Shown here: piece by piece, positions 24,022 through 32,534 of the stretch
How positions within the stretch are numbered: position 1 is the first letter of the stretch
Layout of the letters: each line of letters opens with the position of its first letter
From: Erythrobacteraceae bacterium E2-1 Yellow Sea
Lineage (GTDB): Bacteria > Pseudomonadota > Alphaproteobacteria > Sphingomonadales > Sphingomonadaceae
DNA length: 64,000 nucleotides
Direction: 5' to 3'
NCBI GenBank assembly: GCA_014983025.1
Contig: JADCLP010000002.1
Location: 149,224 to 213,223, forward strand
Made by a program: the position numbers and the translations under genes
Notes under the pieces: model-generated
Database searches by the model: none
What the model saw: only the letters and a program-made list of their open reading frames with translations
What the model was told of the DNA's origin: nothing

Positions 24022-24984
24022 TCAGGGCAATTCAGCTTCGTGCCGCAGCGCTGCCGATTCAGCAACCTTCACCGCTTTGGTCCGCCGCGCACGCAGTGCC
24101 AGTACCATGCCCAGCACCGCCAACGCCATGCCCAGCGCAGCCATTGGCGTCCAGCGATATCCTTCAAACAGCGTTGACAGCATCATCGCCACCCCGACGG
24201 TAACGATGCCATTATAGGCTGTGCGACCCGCGCCAATCTGCCGCACCAGATTGTAATGCAATGGGAAAGTGATGATCGAACCGACCAGCGCCAGATAAAA
24301 AATACCACCCCAGTACAGTGGGCTATCGGGGACAGGCGGCAGGCCTGCAAAGATCAGTGCAATCACCAGATTGAGTGCATTGCCATAAAGCATGGCCCAG
24401 GCGAGCAGAGTTACCATCGCAATCTTGCGCCCCACTTCATTGGCCTGCACCACATTGGCGATGGCCGCAGCCAGGATACCCCCCACCGCCAGTAAAATCC
24501 CGATCAGGACATTATCGCCCAATGTGGCTGTGCGCGTTTCCTGCCATAACAACAGGGCGACACCAGCCATGGCCACAGCACTGCCCGCCATAAAGGTGGG
24601 GGTGAGTTTATCGCCCAGAAATACTCGCCCGAAAATGGCATTGGGGACCATCATCATGGCAAACATCACCGCAACAATGCCCGATGTCAGATAAAGTTCG
24701 GCGTAATAGACGAACAGGAAATTAGCGGAAAACTGGGCCGCACCAACGCTTAATGCCAGTATATGTGCCCGCGCACCCATTTTCAGCTGGTTGCGCATTA
24801 TCACCGCCAGCAGGAACATGGCCGGTGTTGCCAGAAGGAAGCGGTAAAAAACCGACCAGACAGCCGGAACATCACCGATCTGCCCGGTGATAACAAACCA
24901 GGTCGATCCCCAGATAGTGCCGGTCACAAGGAATGGGATGATTACAGCTGCGCGCAGCAGGCTGGGTTCAGAATCCTCTCTCAC
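24022..24984 (-). CDS. DMT superfamily transporter (EamA, RhaT-like)
   Basis: Ten-helix drug/metabolite transporter of 320 aa with two EamA repeats of five helices each. The first repeat includes GTIWGSTWFVITGQIGDVP, the usual family opening. Substrate is unknown; relatives export amino acids, nucleotides or other small metabolites. It follows the threonine aldolase-like gene by 12 bp on the same strand, which would suit efflux of an amino acid, but this is only context. The end is rich in basic residues, with a short cytoplasmic tail. Confidence 0.88.
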   Translation of the reverse strand: MREDSEPSLLRAAVIIPFLVTGTIWGSTWFVITGQIGDVPAVWSVFYRFLLATPAMFLLAVIMRNQLKMGARAHILALSVGAAQFSANFLFVYYAELYLTSGIVAVMFAMMMVPNAIFGRVFLGDKLTPTFMAGSAVAMAGVALLLWQETRTATLGDNVLIGILLAVGGILAAAIANVVQANEVGRKIAMVTLLAWAMLYGNALNLVIALIFAGLPPVPDSPLYWGGIFYLALVGSIITFPLHYNLVRQIGAGRTAYNGIVTVGVAMMLSTLFEGYRWTPMAALGMALAVLGMVLALRARRTKAVKVAESAALRHEAELP

Positions 24985-24996
24985 CGCCGAACCCTG

Positions 24997-26004
24997 CTAA
25001 AGCGCCGCAATCGCGCGGGCCAGCGCCACGGCATCATCTGCACGCGTATTCCACGCAGTGACAAAACGCGCCGCATCGCCACCCCAATCGTAAAAATCGA
25101 AGCCGCGCGCGCGCAAAATATCACGGTCTGCTGCGGATAGGCGAACAAACAATTCGTTCGCCTCAACCGGATACATCAACCGCCCATCACACGCCCCGGC
25201 AATCTCTGCCGCTGCCGTATTGGCTGCACGCGCATTCTCCAGCCACAGATCGCCATCCAGCATGGCCAGGATCTGTGCGGCGAGATAGCGCCCCTTGCAC
25301 TGCAGATGGCCCGCGCGCTTGCGGCGATATTTCACCAGATCAGCCTGCTGGGGATCAAACAGCACCAGCGCCTCCGCCCCCATGCCGCCATTCTTGATAA
25401 AGCCGAAGCTTAATGTGTCGCACGGCCCCACTGCATCTCTTGGCGCGCAATCCAGCCCTGCCACCGCATTGGCAAAACGCGCACCATCCATATGCAGGCC
25501 CAACCCGCGCGCCTGCGCATAATCGCCCAGCGCAGCCAGCTCTGCAGGCGAATAGGTGCAGCCATATTCACTCGCCTGCGTGATAGAGATCGCATGCGGT
25601 TGCACCTGATGCACATCATTGCGGATCGGGTCTGCCACCGCCGCAATATCCGCAGGGGTCAACTTGGCCGCCGCGCCATCAGCCAGAATCAGCTTGGCCC
25701 CATGGAGGAAGAAACCGGGGGCGCCGCCTTCATCCACCTCAATATGCGCCTCGCGGTGACAGATCACCCCGCCATGCGGCTGGCACAATGTTGCCAGCGC
25801 CAGGCAATTGGCGGCTGTGCCACTCGCTACCCAGACAGCCGCGCAATCGCGCCCAAACAGTTCAGAAAAACGCTCATCCAGCGCCTGAGACAACTTATCG
25901 CCATCATAGGGGGAAGCTGTCTCGTCGGCTGCGCGCATCGCTTCCCACACTTTGGGGTGCACAGGGGCGGCATTATCGCTCATAAAGGGGATGCGCGTTG
26001 TCAT
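24997..26004 (-). CDS. Low-specificity threonine aldolase / beta-eliminating lyase family
   Basis: PLP-dependent fold-type I enzyme of 335 aa that typically cleaves threonine or allo-threonine to glycine and acetaldehyde. Seen: SDNAAPVHPKVWEAM, ASGTAANCLALATL (phosphate-binding region), HMDGARFANAVA (Asp holding the PLP nitrogen), and SFGFIKNGGMGAEAL with the PLP lysine. The ATG at 26004 opens MTTRIPF; the ATG at 25983 is an alternative. An open frame upstream to 26295 is the antisense of the GNAT gene. Likely in one unit with the EamA transporter. Confidence 0.9.
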   Translation of the reverse strand: MTTRIPFMSDNAAPVHPKVWEAMRAADETASPYDGDKLSQALDERFSELFGRDCAAVWVASGTAANCLALATLCQPHGGVICHREAHIEVDEGGAPGFFLHGAKLILADGAAAKLTPADIAAVADPIRNDVHQVQPHAISITQASEYGCTYSPAELAALGDYAQARGLGLHMDGARFANAVAGLDCAPRDAVGPCDTLSFGFIKNGGMGAEALVLFDPQQADLVKYRRKRAGHLQCKGRYLAAQILAMLDGDLWLENARAANTAAAEIAGACDGRLMYPVEANELFVRLSAADRDILRARGFDFYDWGGDAARFVTAWNTRADDAVALARAIAAL

Positions 26005-26053
26005 TGGGGCAGGACTTAACGCCCTGCGCGCTATTCGCAAGAAGGAGCTTGCA

Positions 26054-26365
26054 ATGACACTGACCGGCCTGACCATTACCCACCATGTGCAGGGGCAAGG
26101 CGGCAAATATATCGCCCATCTGGAAGGGGAGCATGCAACCGGGTTTCTAGAATGGGAACCTGTCGATAATGCACGCGGAGATGACATCCGCGTCGCCACG
26201 CATACAGTGGTGCCGCGGGCGATCGGCAATCGCGGGGTGGCGGCAGCATTGGTGAAGCGGCTGGTCAATGATGCGCGCCAGCAAGGCTTCACCATCGTAC
26301 CGCAATGTTCCTATGTCGACGCGCTGTTTGACCGCAACCCTGATTGGTCAGACCTGCGCGCCTGA
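26054..26365 (+). CDS. GNAT family N-acetyltransferase (YjdJ/NATD1-like)
   Basis: Small acetyltransferase-like protein of 103 aa. The ATG at 26054 has AAGGAG upstream. The pattern is that of the short GCN5-related YidJ/NATD1 group: AHLEGEHATGFLEW, HTVVPRAIGNRGVAAALVKRLVNDA (acetyl-CoA loop in the middle), and IVPQCSYVDALFDRNPDW. The substrate is unknown. Its 3' end overlaps the end of the convergent PH-domain gene by 18 bp. Confidence 0.88.
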   Translation: MTLTGLTITHHVQGQGGKYIAHLEGEHATGFLEWEPVDNARGDDIRVATHTVVPRAIGNRGVAAALVKRLVNDARQQGFTIVPQCSYVDALFDRNPDWSDLRA

Positions 26366-27889
26366 CACTGCGGCATTGATCTGCGAAAAATCACTTGCGC
26401 TGATGCTGTCCAGCACGGCCGCACGCAAGGCCCGCGCATGCCGGATCGGCACACCGTGCATGGTAAAACTGCCCCCCGCCAGCCCCAGATTGACGGTCGC
26501 ATAACCACGGTGCTGCGCGATGGGCCCTTGTGCAATCTCAACCGAATGCAGTTTGACGCGAGAAGCGATCTGCGTTTCGGGCGAGAGAAGCCCGTGCACC
26601 GAAATAACCTGCCGCGCATCCAGTGCATGACGGCGAAATCGCCAGGAATAATAATTGGCCACCGCCGCCAGAATTGCCAGTGAAAGCGGGATAATGACAA
26701 AGGGCAGCGGTGCAAATATCGCCACTGGCACCGTCGCAAACAAGGAAATTGCACTTTCCAGCAGGATCGAATCGGTCCGGTAGTTTTTACTGGCCCTGTG
26801 CCAGCTTGCATCTGGCGCGGGCATGGCAAAGCCTGCCTCTGCCATGATCGGCGCAATCTCTGCCATCTTCGCAAAAGGCGCGACGACGTGGTTGGATGAT
26901 CCGGCATCCTGAGCCAGGCTGACGAAATTGAGGCCATGCCAGCCAAAACGATAACGCAGCAATCCCGTGCCGATTTTCACCGCCTGCACGCGATGGGTGG
27001 GCATCACCACATCGGTCCGCGTCAAAAGCCCGCGCCGACGGCGAAAACCGCGGGCGGTCTTTTCCAGCAAGAAACCCCAATCGCGCAGGAAAGTGCGCAC
27101 CAGCCCGGTGGCAAAGCCCAAAGCGACAAGGGCGATCACGCCCAGCATCGCGCCCACAAACTGCGCCTGCTGCCCCAGCCCGGCAATGCTTTCACCCTGC
27201 TCAGCCAATTCATCACGCCAGAAATCCAGATCCCAGATGTCAAAGGGCAGCAGGAAATCGAATTGCTGGGTCAAACCGCCAACAACAGCCACCGCTGCCA
27301 GCGAAAACTGGAACAGGCTGAAGATAATAAGCCGGTTCATATCCATCGCGAACAGCAGCTTTGCGGGTGGGTCAGCAGCTGCAATGACTTCTTCACTAGC
27401 CTGTTTTTCAGCATCGGGCGCAGCTTCTTCCTCGCGCCGTTCGCGCACCAGTTCACGCAGCGCCTCGCCCTCTGTCTCTGTCAGATAGGACAGCTTCAAA
27501 TCCTCGCCACCGCCAGATCCGGTTTCGAACTTGACCTCCACCAGTCCAAACAGGCGCGGCACCAGCGCCTGTTCCAGGCTGACATCCTGTATCCGTTCAT
27601 AGGGGACAGATCGTGCGGCACGGCTCAAAATGCCCTGTTCAACGCGGATATCCTCTGTCCCCACGCGATAGGTGAATCTGGTCCAGGCCAGATAATTGCT
27701 CACCGCCGCAATGGCTGCGATCAACAGACCCACACCTAGCGCCAGGAATATGCCATAGCCTTCATCCCGCATCGCAAAGAGGATGGCGACCATCGGGAAC
27801 ACCGCATTGCGCATGGCCATGATCGCGCGCACGGCAAAACTGCGGGGATCGGTGCGACGTGGATCTCCCTCGGTTGCGCTCATGCTCAA
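26348..27889 (-). CDS. Membrane protein with bacterial PH (bPH2, DUF304) domains, YdbT-like
   Basis: Inner-membrane protein of 513 aa with several bPH2 (DUF304) modules, each after a pair of hydrophobic helices. The repeated pattern is R.-x-VPYERIQDVSLEQ, DVVMPTHRVQAVKI and ASRVKLHSVEIAQG. An extra charged linker, rich in Glu and Ala, lies near residues 155-180. It resembles Bacillus YdbT, which works with YdbS; the partner is the overlapping upstream gene. Function is thought to involve envelope or lipid handling, but is not established. Confidence 0.85.
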   Translation of the reverse strand: MSMSATEGDPRRTDPRSFAVRAIMAMRNAVFPMVAILFAMRDEGYGIFLALGVGLLIAAIAAVSNYLAWTRFTYRVGTEDIRVEQGILSRAARSVPYERIQDVSLEQALVPRLFGLVEVKFETGSGGGEDLKLSYLTETEGEALRELVRERREEEAAPDAEKQASEEVIAAADPPAKLLFAMDMNRLIIFSLFQFSLAAVAVVGGLTQQFDFLLPFDIWDLDFWRDELAEQGESIAGLGQQAQFVGAMLGVIALVALGFATGLVRTFLRDWGFLLEKTARGFRRRRGLLTRTDVVMPTHRVQAVKIGTGLLRYRFGWHGLNFVSLAQDAGSSNHVVAPFAKMAEIAPIMAEAGFAMPAPDASWHRASKNYRTDSILLESAISLFATVPVAIFAPLPFVIIPLSLAILAAVANYYSWRFRRHALDARQVISVHGLLSPETQIASRVKLHSVEIAQGPIAQHRGYATVNLGLAGGSFTMHGVPIRHARALRAAVLDSISASDFSQINAAVSGAQV

Positions 27890-28380
27890 ACGGACTCGCG
27901 CTTGATATGCTGGCGAATGTCTTCACGCATCTGCCGCGCCAGATCCTCGCCCAGCCCCGGTAGATTGACAGAGGCATTGTGCATGCCCGCTGTGTACAGG
28001 GTGAGTGTGGCAATGCCATAGAACCGCTCTATCGGCCCCTGGTTGACGTCAATATGCTGCACACGGCTGAACGGCACCACTGTATCGCGCCGCATCCAGA
28101 TGCCGCGCACCACCCGCAACCGGTCTACGCTGATGGCATAGCCACGCGCCAGATGGCGGCGCAAAGGCAGGCGCAGGATCACCAGCACCACCAGCAATGC
28201 CACAGGCGCCATGATGAAGGCAGGTGGAAGAATGGCGGAACTTTCCAGAATCAGGGCTGCGATCAGAATGGGCAGCGATGCCATTATGGTTTTAATCCGC
28301 AGTACCTTGATGTGATTTGGATGCAGCTGGGTCAGCGCGTCATCATCAGAAATGGCGGGTATATCAGGGTTTTCTTGCAT
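27886..28380 (-). CDS. bPH2 (DUF304) domain membrane protein, YdbS-like
   Basis: Protein of 164 aa with two hydrophobic helices (near residues 33-70) followed by one bPH2 domain containing VVPFSRVQHIDVNQGPIER and TLTLYTAGMHNASV. The stop overlaps the start of the larger bPH2 protein as ATGA, so the two are coupled as in ydbST. Upstream, 28381-28481 holds a short A/T-rich gap before mobA on the other strand. Confidence 0.87.
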   Translation of the reverse strand: MQENPDIPAISDDDALTQLHPNHIKVLRIKTIMASLPILIAALILESSAILPPAFIMAPVALLVVLVILRLPLRRHLARGYAISVDRLRVVRGIWMRRDTVVPFSRVQHIDVNQGPIERFYGIATLTLYTAGMHNASVNLPGLGEDLARQMREDIRQHIKRESV

Positions 28381-28481
28381 GCCGTCTTATGCCTGCAACA
28401 CACATTGTCCGTCAATGATAAGCTGGCTTTCCAATGGTGCCCGCTATAGCCTGATGCAGTCAATCTTTTGGGGGCCGATTC

Positions 28482-29006
28482 ATTACTATCACGCCGAAAA
28501 TCCTGGGCGCCATTCTGGCCGGCGGGCAATCGCGCCGCTTTGGCAGTGACAAGGCGCAGGCACTGTTTGATGGGCAACGCTTGATTGACCATGTCGCTCG
28601 GGTGTTGGGGGCACAAAGTGATGCACTGGTTGTGCTGGGGCGGGATGAACCGGGCTTTACCTGCCTGCCAGACAGGCCAGAGCCACAAATGGGGCCACTG
28701 GGCGGGCTGTGCGCCGCCCTCCATCATGCTCAGGGAAATGGTTTTGATGCCGTACTGACTGCGCCCTGCGATGTGCCGAACCTACCCGGTGACCTGCGCG
28801 GCATGCTTGAGGGCGAAACTGCCGCAATTGTCCAGAGCCAGCCTGTGGTGGGGTATTGGCCCGCATCGCTGGCCGGACCGCTGGAGGAATATCTGCTGCG
28901 CGGCGAACGGCGCATCTATAATTTCGCGGAGCAGGCAGGCGCGCGACTGGTACGATTTGACCCGCCGCTGATGAATATCAACGAAGTGGGTGATTTGCCG
29001 GGATGA
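28482..29006 (+). CDS. mobA: Molybdenum cofactor guanylyltransferase with non-canonical start codon
   Basis: Transfers GMP to molybdopterin to make the bis-MGD-type cofactor in the cytoplasm; about 174 aa. The signature GAILAGGQSRRFGSDKA is intact at the N-terminus, with the metal site CDVPN and LMNINEVGDL at the end. Between the in-frame stop at 28452-28454 and this motif there is no ATG, GTG or TTG. The best start is ATT at 28482, giving ITPKILGA, the normal N-terminal length, preceded by GGGGG. ATC (28488) or CTG (28503) are alternatives. A TTG at 28581 would delete the nucleotide loop. Either an AUU start or a lost start codon. Confidence 0.8.
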   Translation: MTITPKILGAILAGGQSRRFGSDKAQALFDGQRLIDHVARVLGAQSDALVVLGRDEPGFTCLPDRPEPQMGPLGGLCAALHHAQGNGFDAVLTAPCDVPNLPGDLRGMLEGETAAIVQSQPVVGYWPASLAGPLEEYLLRGERRIYNFAEQAGARLVRFDPPLMNINEVGDLPG

Positions 29007-29040
29007 CAATGGCTTGATGGTGCCCTGTACCTGACAAGAA

Positions 29041-29115
29041 TGGTGCTGCTGGGGAGGATTGAACTCCCGACCTCACCCTTACCAAGGGTGCGCTCTACCA
29101 CTGAGCTACAGCAGC
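29041..29115 (-). tRNA. tRNA-Thr (anticodon GGT)
   Basis: Complete cloverleaf on the minus strand: acceptor GCTGCTG/CAGCAGC with encoded CCA (29041-29043), D arm GCTC/GAGC, anticodon stem CACCC/GGGTG with loop TTGGTAA, T arm GGGAG-TTCAATC-CTCCC. Anticodon GGT reads ACC/ACT. Confidence 0.97.
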
Positions 29116-29160
29116 GCCTGTTTCGACGCCCTTTTTGCAGGGGCGGTCAAGGTGGCGCGC

Positions 29161-29188
29161 CTATTGTCGCGCTGACGCATAATGTCAA
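29161..29188 (-). promoter_or_regulatory. Promoter of tRNA-Thr
   Basis: Minus-strand TTGACA (29188-29183), 16-base spacer and CAATAG (29166-29161) form a sigma-70-like promoter about 45 bases upstream of the tRNA-Thr 5' end. Confidence 0.55.
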
Positions 29189-29265
29189 GCCAAGCTTGAG
29201 GGATTCTGTACTCGCTGTCGCTTCGCTACTTGAGCGAAAGGCCCAATATCGCCAAGGCATTTCAG

Positions 29266-29424
29266 ATGAGTGAAGATCCGCACACGAATATGTCGCGTGA
29301 AGAGCGTTTGGCAGCGAAATTGCGCGAAAACCTGCGCCGCAGAAAGGCGCAGAGCCGGGAAATCTCGCGCGAAAGTGCCGATTCGCAGGGCAACCCCCTT
29401 CCCAAAGGGGATGAGCGCAGCTAA
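29266..29424 (+). CDS. Small basic conserved-type protein
   Basis: Short protein of 52 aa from ATG 29266 with AAGG upstream. It is strongly basic and helical, centred on EERLAAKLRENLRRRKAQ, followed by a short disordered tail. It looks like a small conserved alphaproteobacterial protein of unknown role, and the codon use matches the host. It lies 62 bp before gpmA on the same strand and could share its promoter. No function is proposed. Confidence 0.6.
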   Translation: MSEDPHTNMSREERLAAKLRENLRRRKAQSREISRESADSQGNPLPKGDERS

Positions 29425-29486
29425 CGCCCCGGCTCTTGCAGCAGAGCACATGACGCGCAAATCGCGCCGCGCAAATTGGAGTTGAA

Positions 29487-30173
29487 ATGCCCAAACTGAT
29501 TCTCGTCCGCCATGGCCAGAGCCAGTGGAACCTGGAAAACCGCTTTACCGGCTGGTGGGATGTCGATCTGACGGAAAAGGGCGTGGCAGAGGCATCGGCA
29601 GCCGGCGTGTTGATGCAGGACAAAGGCATTGAGCCGACATATGCCTTCACTTCTTATCAGACCCGCGCGATCAAGACGCTGCATCTGGCGCTGGAAGCCT
29701 GCAACCGGCTTTGGATCCCCGAGGTCAAGCACTGGAAACTGAACGAGCGGCATTACGGCGGACTGACCGGCCTCGACAAACAGGAAACGCGTGACAAGCA
29801 TGGCGATGAGCAGGTGCATATTTGGCGCCGCAGTTTCGACACGCCACCACCCGTACTTGAGGCTGGCAGCACCTTCGATCTGTCATCCGATCCGCGTTAT
29901 GCAGGCGTCCCCGTGCCGCGTACCGAAAGCCTGAAGCTGACGATTGAGCGCGTTCTGCCCTATTGGGAAGAAACCATCCTGCCAGTGCTTTCATCTGGTG
30001 AAACGGTGATCATTTCCGCCCATGGCAACAGCCTGCGCGCGCTGGTGAAGCATCTTTCAGGCATTTCGGATGACGATATTACCGGTCTTGAGATTCCCAC
30101 CGGCCAGCCGATCATCTATGATTTCGATGATGCGATGCAGCCGGGCGAACGTTATTATCTGAAGGATAGTTGA
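29487..30173 (+). CDS. gpmA: 2,3-bisphosphoglycerate-dependent phosphoglycerate mutase
   Basis: Glycolytic mutase interconverting 3- and 2-phosphoglycerate, 228 aa. The catalytic histidine motif is [12 protein letters not shown] at residues 4-15, followed by [14 protein letters not shown]. The second His is in [12 protein letters not shown]. The tail is slightly shorter than E. coli GpmA (250 aa), which is common for this group. It is followed at 14 bp by purE, so the three genes gpmA-purE-purK appear to be one unit. Confidence 0.96.
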   Translation: MPKLILVRHGQSQWNLENRFTGWWDVDLTEKGVAEASAAGVLMQDKGIEPTYAFTSYQTRAIKTLHLALEACNRLWIPEVKHWKLNERHYGGLTGLDKQETRDKHGDEQVHIWRRSFDTPPPVLEAGSTFDLSSDPRYAGVPVPRTESLKLTIERVLPYWEETILPVLSSGETVIISAHGNSLRALVKHLSGISDDDITGLEIPTGQPIIYDFDDAMQPGERYYLKDS

Positions 30174-30187
30174 GAGGGGCTGAGCGA

Positions 30188-30670
30188 ATGGGTGGAAAAG
30201 TTGCCATCGTGATGGGCAGCCAGTCTGACTGGCCAACCATGCGCAATGCCGCTGCCGTGCTGGAAGAGCTGGAGGTGGAACATGAAGCGCGCATCGTATC
30301 CGCCCACCGCACACCCGATCGCATGTTTGCCTTTGCCAAGGGGGCAGAGGGTGAAGGCTTTGATGTGATCATTGCTGGCGCGGGTGGCGCGGCGCATCTG
30401 CCCGGAATGATCGCAGCAATGACGCATCTTCCCGTTCTGGGCGTGCCGGTGCAGTCAAAGGCATTGAGCGGGCAGGACAGCCTGCTGTCCATCGTGCAAA
30501 TGCCCGCAGGCGTGCCCGTGGGCACTCTGGCGATTGGTGATGCTGGCGCCACCAATGCAGGATTGTTGGCAGCAGCCATCCTTGCCCTGCAGGACGAGGA
30601 TCTGTCCGACCGTCTGCAGGATTGGCGCGCTGCACGCAGCGCTGCCGTTGCGGAAGTGCCGCAGGATTGA
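30188..30670 (+). CDS. purE: N5-carboxyaminoimidazole ribonucleotide mutase
   Basis: De novo purine enzyme moving the carboxyl group of N5-CAIR to give CAIR, 160 aa. The signature [14 protein letters not shown] opens the protein and [14 protein letters not shown] follows, both contacting substrate; [12 protein letters not shown] is the later loop. The ATG at 30188 fits the family length. The TGA overlaps the first base of purK, showing coupling with its functional partner. Confidence 0.97.
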   Translation: MGGKVAIVMGSQSDWPTMRNAAAVLEELEVEHEARIVSAHRTPDRMFAFAKGAEGEGFDVIIAGAGGAAHLPGMIAAMTHLPVLGVPVQSKALSGQDSLLSIVQMPAGVPVGTLAIGDAGATNAGLLAAAILALQDEDLSDRLQDWRAARSAAVAEVPQD

Positions 30671-31728
30671 TGCTCGCCCCAGGTTCCACCATCGGCATTT
30701 TGGGCGGTGGCCAGCTGGGCCGGATGATGGCGATTGCCGCTGTTCAGCTGGGCTATCGCGTTATTGGCTATGCCCCGGCAGGCGATAATGTGGCCGCCGA
30801 AGTTTGCCATGATTTCTTCGAAAACGGCTGGGGTGACACGGCAGCCTTGGCCGCCTTTGCCGCCAAATGTGATGTGGTGACGTGGGAATTTGAAAACGTC
30901 CCGTTAAAAACCGTCGCCGTGATCCCCGAAAATCTGCTGGCCCCACACCCACGCGCATTGGGAGTGGCGCAAGACCGGTTGAAGGAAAAGCGTTTCATAC
31001 AGGATCTGGGCGGCAAGCCCGCCGATTTTGCCTCAGTCGATTCCGAACGCGATCTGGCCATGGCTGTCGAACGGATCGGCGCACCGGGCATATTGAAGAC
31101 CGCGCGCGATGGGTATGATGGCAAGGGCCAATGGCGCATCGCCAATTTGCGCGATGTCGATGCCATTCGCTTCCCTGGCCGCCCATGCGTCTATGAAGGC
31201 ATGGTCCCGTTTGAAGCTGAGTTTTCCGTTATCCTGGTGCGCAGCAATGACGGTGAAATCCGTTTCTGGGATTCGACCCGAAATGTTCACACAGATGGTA
31301 TGCTGGCCACCAGCACCCTGCCCGCTGGCGCTGTGATTGAAAGCCAGGTGGAAGCTGCGCGCGATCTGGCGCGCCAGGTGGCTGATGCGCTGCGTTATGT
31401 TGGCGTGCTGACGCTGGAATTCTTTGCCACTGCCCATGGCCCTGTATTCAATGAAATGGCGCCACGCGTACACAATTCGGGCCACTGGACGATAGAAGGC
31501 GCAGCCACCAGTCAGTTCGAAAACCATATCCGCGCCATTTGCGGCCTGCCGCTGGGGTCAACCGCCACCCGTTTTGCCACGGTCGAAATGACCAATATCG
31601 TCGGCAAACACGCCCTGACTGCGCATCAGGCGCTGACTGGCACCGGCGATGAGCATCTGCATTTATATGGCAAGGCAGAGGCGCGCGATGGGCGCAAGAT
31701 GGGCCATTGGACCCGGTGTGGCCTGTAG
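30670..31728 (+). CDS. purK: 5-(carboxyamino)imidazole ribonucleotide synthase
   Basis: ATP-grasp enzyme adding bicarbonate to AIR, upstream of PurE in the purine pathway, 352 aa. The N-terminal nucleotide-fold motif is IGILGGGQLGRMMA. ATP-grasp elements include LKTARDGYDGKGQWRI and the metal site FNEMAPRVHNSGHWT. The start codon overlaps the purE stop. Immediately after its stop comes a perfect palindrome, an IS6-like terminal repeat and the foreign-looking dfr gene. Confidence 0.97.
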   Translation: MLAPGSTIGILGGGQLGRMMAIAAVQLGYRVIGYAPAGDNVAAEVCHDFFENGWGDTAALAAFAAKCDVVTWEFENVPLKTVAVIPENLLAPHPRALGVAQDRLKEKRFIQDLGGKPADFASVDSERDLAMAVERIGAPGILKTARDGYDGKGQWRIANLRDVDAIRFPGRPCVYEGMVPFEAEFSVILVRSNDGEIRFWDSTRNVHTDGMLATSTLPAGAVIESQVEAARDLARQVADALRYVGVLTLEFFATAHGPVFNEMAPRVHNSGHWTIEGAATSQFENHIRAICGLPLGSTATRFATVEMTNIVGKHALTAHQALTGTGDEHLHLYGKAEARDGRKMGHWTRCGL

Positions 31729-31748
31729 CCTGTGAATCATTTAGATAT

Positions 31749-31765
31749 GTTCACATGTTGTGAAC
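31749..31765. promoter_or_regulatory. Perfect 17-bp inverted repeat between purK and dfr
   Basis: GTTCACA-TGT-TGTGAAC, 7-bp perfect arms, 21 bp after the purK stop and 84 bp before the dfr start. The spacing suits a dimeric repressor or activator site. It could also mark the edge of acquired DNA. Confidence 0.45.
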
Positions 31766-31774
31766 AGGGCTATC

Positions 31775-31788
31775 GGCAGTGTTGCAAA
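31775..31788. repeat. Sequence resembling an IS6-family terminal inverted repeat
   Basis: GGCAGTGTTGCAAA differs at one position from the IS26-type end GGCACTGTTGCAAA, and at two from the end seen at 63924 in this window. No transposase or second end is adjacent, so this would be a remnant. It immediately precedes the promoter-like TTGACT (31790-31795) of the dfr gene. Confidence 0.4.
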
Positions 31789-31832
31789 ATTGACTCTTGC
31801 TTCAAAATGGATGGTGGATTCTAAGAGAACTT

Positions 31833-32495
31833 ATGCAGGGTCAGCGATCACTTGAATCCCTCACCTCGATCGTAGCGATCGATCTTCGAGGAGCGATCGG
31901 TTGCGATAATTCGCTCCCTTGGCGCTTGCGCTCCGACATGGCCTTTTTCAAGGAGCATACAATAAGCAATACGGTGATCATGGGGCGGAAAACCTATGAT
32001 TCTCTTGGGCAGAAACCACTCCCGAAACGCAACAACATTGTGTTATCTCACAACAATGTGCTCTTTGATTCATCGCCCATTTGCCAACTTGCACTTTCTG
32101 TCGATGAAGCGCTCGTAATTGCTGGCCAGTATAATGACGAAGAAGCTTTCGTAATTGGAGGGGCTCAAACTTACCACCAATTCGATTCAATCGTTGACCG
32201 TTATTTGGTCACGGTGGTCGACCACGAAGTCCCGAACGCAGATGCCTTTTTATCTTCGAGCGTACTTGATTCAATGCGTGATTGGAAACGAAGAGAAATT
32301 GCGAGTCATCAGGCAGTCGAAGGGAAGGACGAATTCCCTTTTTCGATTTTTGAGTTAGTCGCTCCCGACAGCGAAGCAAGGCGCGCAAGAAGGGATGCCC
32401 GGCTACAGAAGTATCTCTCAATGTCAGGGCGCCCGAAGCCTTCAGTTCGTCGCCGGAGCAGCACTTCAATAATCCAAGATGCGTTCGCTTTCTAA
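31833..32495 (+). CDS. Dihydrofolate reductase of atypical composition with C-terminal extension
   Basis: NADPH-dependent reductase of dihydrofolate, 220 aa from ATG 31833. DHFR motifs are complete: SIVAIDLRGAIGCDNSLPW with the substrate-site Trp, DMAFFK containing the catalytic acid, VIMGRKTYDSLG (NADPH), and FVIGGAQTYHQF. After about residue 175 there is a basic, Arg/Ser-rich extension of some 45 residues absent from ordinary 160-aa enzymes. Codon use is far more A/T-tolerant (tct, cga, aat, tta) than purK and ribF on either side, a sign of transfer. It may have replaced a native folA or add antifolate tolerance; neither is shown. Confidence 0.9.
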   Translation: MQGQRSLESLTSIVAIDLRGAIGCDNSLPWRLRSDMAFFKEHTISNTVIMGRKTYDSLGQKPLPKRNNIVLSHNNVLFDSSPICQLALSVDEALVIAGQYNDEEAFVIGGAQTYHQFDSIVDRYLVTVVDHEVPNADAFLSSSVLDSMRDWKRREIASHQAVEGKDEFPFSIFELVAPDSEARRARRDARLQKYLSMSGRPKPSVRRRSSTSIIQDAFAF

Positions 32496-32534
32496 CGGCC
32501 TTGCCACTTACAAATTGCGCGATAGGCGGATTGC

